Assembly (NCBI GenBank): GCA_024698585.1
Contig: JAILRB010000045.1
Span: 1-57,975, forward strand
From: Eubacterium sp.
GTDB lineage: Bacteria; Bacillota; Clostridia; Lachnospirales; Lachnospiraceae
Reading direction: 5' to 3'
Length of the DNA stretch: 57,975 nt
Below are positions 54,659 through 57,975 of this stretch, piece after piece. The position numbers were made by a program, and so were the translations under genes. The notes below the pieces were generated by a model. The model had not been told where the DNA came from, ran no database searches, and worked only from the letters and a program-made list of their open reading frames with translations. Numbering within the stretch: the first letter of the stretch is position 1; each line of letters begins with the position of its first letter.

Positions 54659-54731
54659 ATTAATCCTCCTTATTTTTCATGGCCGTAAATCACTCTGTTC
54701 TGATTATACCATAGAATTCGATTTTTTTCCT

Positions 54732-55463
54732 TTATTTTCCCTGTTCCACAGACTTGATTTCCTCTTTTGATGTGCCCTTTAAAGCGTAGGTATCAAATCC
54801 CGGATCGGTCGGTAACTGGATTTCAATCTGTGTGATCTTATCCATTCTTCCGTGACCTTCTCTTAATTTTACTTCAAACACATGACCACCCTTGGTTCGG
54901 TCTTTCGAAATAAAATGAAAATGCCATCCTGCTGCATTAATTCCATCCATATAATCCGGATAGTATACACAAATCAGGGAACCTTCCACGTTTTCAAACT
55001 GAAAGGCTTTCTGGGTTTCCGCCAACATATCCTTTAAGGAAACATGCATGGCAAAATAGCCGGTTTCGGAACGGGCATCCACTAAATCGAAGAATCCGTC
55101 AATTCTTACCATATGCATACTGTTCAGCCCAAACCATTCCTCAATTAAATTATTCAAATGCTGTTTTAAGCCCTCCACGTTTTTCACGTATTCCAGTTCA
55201 AAATCTCTAGCCTCTTCCATGGAACAAACCGATGCAAATGGAATTCCCATAGTCTCTTCTGCTTCTTCCACGCCTCCGTCATCCTTTGCCCGATAGCACT
55301 TGCCATCAATGACAATCATCTCTCCGTCCACACCTTCGTACGTTCCCAATCCAGTGTTTCCCTGCTCCATCAAATCCTTTACGGTAATGACTGATTTTGT
55401 ATAGCCTAAAGCCAGGGCCTGAAGGGTGGAAACCTGATACATTTTAACTTGTTTCATATTCAT
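54732..55463 (-). CDS. budA: Acetolactate decarboxylase
   Basis: Converts acetolactate to acetoin. The zinc site GWHFHFISKDRTKGGHV, with three His, and the preceding LYQ-like MYQVSTLQALALGYTKSV and GLGTYEGVDGEMIVIDGKCY are the family signatures. 243 residues from the ATG at 55463. The open frame extends 19 codons further to a TTG at 55520; AAAGGAGGAGG lies inside that extension, about 20 bases before the ATG, so the start is uncertain between these. No acetolactate synthase gene is adjacent. An attachment-like tRNA fragment lies just upstream, and the gene is the first chromosomal gene left of the mobile element. Confidence 0.9.
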   Translation of the reverse strand: MNMKQVKMYQVSTLQALALGYTKSVITVKDLMEQGNTGLGTYEGVDGEMIVIDGKCYRAKDDGGVEEAEETMGIPFASVCSMEEARDFELEYVKNVEGLKQHLNNLIEEWFGLNSMHMVRIDGFFDLVDARSETGYFAMHVSLKDMLAETQKAFQFENVEGSLICVYYPDYMDGINAAGWHFHFISKDRTKGGHVFEVKLREGHGRMDKITQIEIQLPTDPGFDTYALKGTSKEEIKSVEQGK

Positions 55464-55556
55464 TCGGCGGAGTAATCCTTCGCCTCCTCCTTTCCCGTTT
55501 TTTCCGTTCTCTTTTTTCAAAAATCACAATCTTTATTCTACCATATTATCCGCAAC

Positions 55557-55586
55557 GAAAAAAGAACCTCTTGAAAAGAGATTCTT
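55557..55586 (-). terminator. Terminator next to the tRNA 3' fragment
   Basis: AAGAATCTCTT pairs with AAGAGGTTCTT around a three-base loop on the minus strand, followed by TTTTTT. It lies seven bases after the tRNA-like fragment, as a native tRNA terminator would. Confidence 0.85.
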
Positions 55587-55592
55587 TTTCAG

Positions 55593-55612
55593 TGAGCCAC
55601 TGGGGAATCGAA
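55593..55612 (-). other. tRNA 3'-end fragment, probable attachment site (attL)
   Basis: On the minus strand the 20 bases TTCGATTCCCCAGTGGCTCA look like the T-loop, the 3' side of the T-stem, the 3' acceptor strand and the discriminator A of a tRNA. The 5' half is missing: the bases before the T-loop do not pair with CCCCA. A full tRNA would begin GAGCCAC, which resembles tRNA-Lys of Firmicutes, but the identity is not certain. A native-looking terminator follows, and a tyrosine recombinase gene begins about 140 bases to the right. This is the usual footprint of integration into a tRNA 3' end. Confidence 0.7.
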
Positions 55613-55690
55613 GACGAATTCGATTGTTTTAATACCCCTCTGGATGTCCCATTATTCCTAGTGTTTTTACTATAAGCAAAACAATTGTTC

Positions 55691-55717
55691 GGGTTACCTT
55701 GGGTTACTTGGTAACCC
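55691..55717. repeat. GGGTTAC repeats beside the integrase gene
   Basis: Two direct copies (GGGTTAC at 55691 and 55701) and one inverted copy (GTAACCC at 55711) occur within 27 bases, 10 bases apart, that is about one helical turn. They lie between the attachment-like site and the recombinase stop, a place where arm-type recombinase sites are often found. The hairpin option (GGGTTAC/GTAACCC) could also act as a terminator for the recombinase gene. Confidence 0.6.
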
Positions 55718-55748
55718 ACAATGGAATATTAGGACAATTTATATTCTC

Positions 55749-57026
55749 CTAAATCAATATTGCATTATTTATTTGTTGAAGTTTTTTGTCAGTTTTTTTA
55801 TTGCTAAAGTAATAGTATTTCTTAGTACATGATATGTCTGCATGTCCCATTTGCTCTATAATGAAACTTTCATCAACTCCTGCGTCAATTAGCGTTGTCC
55901 CATAAGTTTTTCTAATCTTATGCATTGTTCTAACAGGGATGCCAACTTCATCACATATTTTTTTTAATTCTGGATTAAAGTTTCTACCATATACTCTACT
56001 AAATTTTCTTGAACCATTCATCTTACAAAACAGAAAATTATCTACCGGATTTGGATTTACTTCTTTTATTTTATTAAGAGTTTCTAATGTTCTATCTGTA
56101 ATATATACATACCTATCGCCAGAACTTGATTTTGGATAATCTTTAATTGCTATAATAAACTTTCCATCTTCATCTGGATACTCAACTTCTGTTCTTTGAA
56201 TGTGTATATATTTTCTATAAAAATCAATATCACTCCATTTTATAGAACATAACTCACCAACACGAAGTCCTGTTTGAAATGTCAATAGAATACCGAGTCT
56301 TTTAATGTCAATGAAAACGCCACGTTGTTCATATTCTTTATTTATATACTCAACAATTTTTTGAACTTCATCTTCATAAAATATTTCTTTTTCTTTAAAT
56401 ACGATCCTGTTTGCAAATACTCTTCTTGATATTTCTAAATCCCCAATAACATTTGTTATACTTAAATTTGTCCACTTCTTTCTTTTTGCGTATTTAAATA
56501 TTCCAAGAATTAATGTTTTGAAATTCGTATATGCTTTTGTTGTTAGATTGTTTATTGCAATCGTTTTACGGATAAAACCTTCAATACTTTCCTCAGATAT
56601 ATATAATATCTTTCTGTCTTTAAATCCATCCAAATCAAAATATTTATTAAAGTCTCTTCTATATCTTCCTGCTGTAGATAATGAAATTTCTTTGTATTCA
56701 AGTTTTTTTGAAACCCATTCTTCAAATACTTTTGATACTATAGGTTCATTCTCTAACTGTTTGTAATGTTCTACTATTACATCCTCAATCTCTTTTTCTG
56801 ACTTTCTTTTTCTAAGCACCTTCTTTCCTTCAACTTCGTCATATAATTTTGTGTACCATTTACCATCATTTCCTTGCCAAATAGAATAATTATGTTGAGA
56901 TAAGTATTTTTTTCTTTCGTTCATTTTAATCTCTTCGGCTATACTTGACACATCAATTATACTATTGGCTATCGCATACTGCAATATATCATTAGGAGAA
57001 TTATTTAATAACAGTTCGTTTTCCAT
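55749..57026 (-). CDS. int: Tyrosine recombinase (integrase)
   Basis: 425 residues. An N-terminal region with an arm-binding-like beta part (about 38-80: HNYSIWQGNDGKWYTKLYDE, KKVLRKRKSEK), a core-binding SAM-like domain (about 98-205) and the catalytic domain with the expected residues: Arg in TGLRVGELCSIKW, His-x-x-Arg in MHKIRKTYGTTLI, His in QMGHADI, and the nucleophile Tyr in TKKYYYF. This is the Tn916/phage-integrase type. It reads toward the attachment-like fragment, as expected of an element integrated by its own enzyme. The start could be the inner Met (MNERKK, about residue 35), but the longer reading has a plausible AGGAGAA before it. Confidence 0.95.
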   Translation of the reverse strand: MENELLLNNSPNDILQYAIANSIIDVSSIAEEIKMNERKKYLSQHNYSIWQGNDGKWYTKLYDEVEGKKVLRKRKSEKEIEDVIVEHYKQLENEPIVSKVFEEWVSKKLEYKEISLSTAGRYRRDFNKYFDLDGFKDRKILYISEESIEGFIRKTIAINNLTTKAYTNFKTLILGIFKYAKRKKWTNLSITNVIGDLEISRRVFANRIVFKEKEIFYEDEVQKIVEYINKEYEQRGVFIDIKRLGILLTFQTGLRVGELCSIKWSDIDFYRKYIHIQRTEVEYPDEDGKFIIAIKDYPKSSSGDRYVYITDRTLETLNKIKEVNPNPVDNFLFCKMNGSRKFSRVYGRNFNPELKKICDEVGIPVRTMHKIRKTYGTTLIDAGVDESFIIEQMGHADISCTKKYYYFSNKKTDKKLQQINNAILI

Positions 57027-57058
57027 AAATAATTCTCCTAATCGTTAATTTTGTTATT

Positions 57059-57337
57059 TTATTCTTTTATTTTTTCTTCTAAAATGTTTTTAACTAGAAT
57101 GTCGTTCTCAGTAATTACCTTTATAGCATCTTGCAAACTGCAATCCAATTCAGAAAGAGTTTTTACATCAAATTGTCTTTTTAATCCAAATAAAATGCAA
57201 TTTGTCAAACTTCTATAAAATCCAAGCGATTTATAAATAGTCTTTCCTTCTTTGTCGGTTTTATGCGTATCTATTTGAAGTGTGTAATTACCAACTGAAT
57301 CAACACTACAATAATAATCTTCGTATAAATGTATCAT
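57059..57337 (-). CDS. Small protein of unknown function, mobile element
   Basis: 92 residues starting MIHLYEDYYCSVDSVGNYTL. An N-terminal beta-rich part (QIDTHKTDKEGKTIYKSLGF) leads to a helical acidic C-terminus (DVKTLSELDCSLQDAIKVIT). It resembles the short uncharacterised proteins found beside dUTPase in Firmicutes phages; I do not recognise a family with confidence. The ATG at 57337 is chosen because CAGGAG lies nine bases before it; the longer reading would overlap dut by 25 bases. Ends 33 bases before the integrase start. Confidence 0.75.
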   Translation of the reverse strand: MIHLYEDYYCSVDSVGNYTLQIDTHKTDKEGKTIYKSLGFYRSLTNCILFGLKRQFDVKTLSELDCSLQDAIKVITENDILVKNILEEKIKE

Positions 57338-57341
57338 AAAA

Positions 57342-57767
57342 TTATTCTCCTGTACTTCCAAATCCACCTGAACCTCGTTCAGTATCTTCTAAATCATCGA
57401 CCTGTACTAAGTTACATCTTAAATATGGCTGAATAATTAACTGTGCAATTCTTTCGCCACGATCAATGCTTCTAATGTATTCTCCATGATTGTGTAATGC
57501 TACCTTAATTTCTCCCCTGTAGTCGCTATCTACAACACCAATTTTATTGGCAGGTGCTAAATCCTTCTTTAATGCAATTCCACTTCTTGCGTAAATTCCA
57601 CCAAAATATCCTTTTGGGATTTCTGCATAAACTCCTGTTCCAATAAGCACTGTTTCGTGTGGTCTAATATCTACTGATTCTGTTGAATACAAATCAAATC
57701 CGGCAGCTTCATCAGTACCTTTTGTTGGCATAAATCCATTTTTATCAATCTTAATATTCATATTCAT
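57342..57767 (-). CDS. dut: dUTP diphosphatase
   Basis: 141 residues. Hydrolyses dUTP to dUMP, lowering uracil in new DNA. All five trimeric dUTPase motifs are present: AGFDLYS, YARSGIALK with the sugar-binding SG, IGVVDSDYRGEI with the catalytic Asp, RGERIAQLII, and the C-terminal GSGGFGSTG arm. The upstream gene's stop and a GGAGATAAATAA stretch precede the ATG; two ATGs six bases apart are possible starts. Mobile-element copy, judged by its place in the AT-rich region. Confidence 0.96.
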   Translation of the reverse strand: MNMNIKIDKNGFMPTKGTDEAAGFDLYSTESVDIRPHETVLIGTGVYAEIPKGYFGGIYARSGIALKKDLAPANKIGVVDSDYRGEIKVALHNHGEYIRSIDRGERIAQLIIQPYLRCNLVQVDDLEDTERGSGGFGSTGE

Positions 57768-57778
57768 TTATTTATCTC

Positions 57779-57975
57779 CTATTGTCTTTTTCTTTTTTTA
57801 ACTTTTGTTGTTGTGATATTGTTCTTGTTTAAATCATTAATAGTTTTATTTAATGTTAATTTTATCTTTTTAAGAACATCATTTTTTACTGCATAATCTT
57901 TATCGTAAAATGGTCTATAAAAAGTTCCATCTCTGTTAGTACAAGAAATATAAATATATTCGTTTTCTTCTTGTA
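57779..57975 (-). CDS. Partial unknown protein, N-terminus beyond right edge
   Basis: The minus strand holds an open frame from the window edge to the TAG at 57779-57781, giving 65 complete codons. It ends with a Lys/Arg-rich tail (TTTKVKKRKRQ), preceded by helical Leu/Asn/Lys sequence and DGTFYRPFYDKDYA. Its stop is 11 bases before the dut start, so they are probably one transcript. Not recognised; no start is visible. Confidence 0.6.
   Translation of the reverse strand, partial: QEENEYIYISCTNRDGTFYRPFYDKDYAVKNDVLKKIKLTLNKTINDLNKNNITTTKVKKRKRQ

Larger units (their letters stand above)
55593..57975 (-). mobile_element. Left end of an integrated genetic element (prophage or ICE)
   Basis: From the tRNA fragment to the window edge the composition is visibly more AT-rich than the chromosome to the left, with many AAA/TTT codons. 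It holds a tyrosine recombinase, an unknown small protein, a dUTPase and a partial Lys-rich protein, all on the minus strand. A dUTPase points to a phage but is also carried by ICEs. No structural phage gene is visible. The other end lies outside the window. Confidence 0.75.

Noticed and set aside
55613..55690. Remaining part of the tRNA in front of the 3' fragment
   Set aside because: The bases right of the fragment do not pair with the T-stem or acceptor strand, so the 5' half is truly absent here.

Overview
The window reads as a chromosomal stretch of a low-GC Clostridia bacterium, most likely a Lachnospiraceae gut commensal. The basis is the set of family-typical small proteins (DUF4250, DUF4364, DUF1385/YqhQ), the gene orders tig-clpP-clpX-lon-engB and rpmE-yqhQ-prmC-prfA, strong AGGAGG-type ribosome sites, and Thr/Glu/Pro-rich linkers in secreted proteins. 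The species cannot be fixed from the sequence alone. Almost all genes lie on the minus strand; only citrate synthase, malic enzyme with a small membrane protein, and a CYTH protein run on the plus strand.

Layout. 1-8247: one enormous secreted YD-repeat (RHS) protein, still open at the left edge, with a beta-helix, a prealbumin-like module, a PKD domain and dozens of YD repeats. 8578-9960: citrate synthase. 10016-12490: a small membrane-protein operon (small multidrug-export family, a 132-residue membrane protein, DUF4250, a VanZ-type protein with a large extracytoplasmic domain). 12617-15193: clpB behind a CIRCE heat-shock operator. 15429-18381: glmM-vanZ-hisC. 18502-22546: an unusual operon with an HPr-kinase-like protein, a PqqD-type peptide-binding protein, a signal-peptidase-like protein, an ABC exporter, a barnase-type lipoprotein ribonuclease and its barstar inhibitor. 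22619-24911: the capsule/exopolysaccharide tyrosine-phosphorylation module (PHP phosphatase, chain-length adaptor, BY-kinase), with Gly-Tyr repeats in both adaptor and kinase.

24972-29793: prfA, prmC, yqhQ, rpmE, rho. 30061-31719: malic enzyme and a small membrane protein. 31776-38498: DUF4364, engB, lon, clpX, clpP, tig, a proteostasis block behind a good promoter. 38646-49407: DJ-1/PfpI protein, CYTH protein, a large secreted M64 metallopeptidase with GLUG repeats and a CBM6-like module, a glycerol-1-phosphate-dehydrogenase-like protein, a DUF5067-like lipoprotein, a lone trpF, tRNA-Leu(UAG), a glycosyltransferase-like membrane protein, and TelA. 49432-51875: a VWA/solute-binding protein and an XpaC-like protein, which with TelA form a conserved-looking trio. 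51930-54658: STAS, RsbW-like kinase, a divergent nitrilase-fold protein and a Nudix hydrolase in one operon. 54732-55463: acetolactate decarboxylase.

From about 55593 to the right edge the base composition drops and an integrated mobile element begins. Its left boundary is marked by a 20-base fragment that looks like a tRNA 3' end. A tyrosine recombinase, a small unknown protein, a dUTPase and a partial unknown gene follow. The original tRNA body should lie beyond the right edge, at the other end of the element.

The best candidates for new biology are the kinase-like/PqqD/peptidase/ABC operon that also carries a membrane-anchored barnase with barstar, the STAS/RsbW/nitrilase/Nudix operon, and the XpaC-VWA-TelA set.
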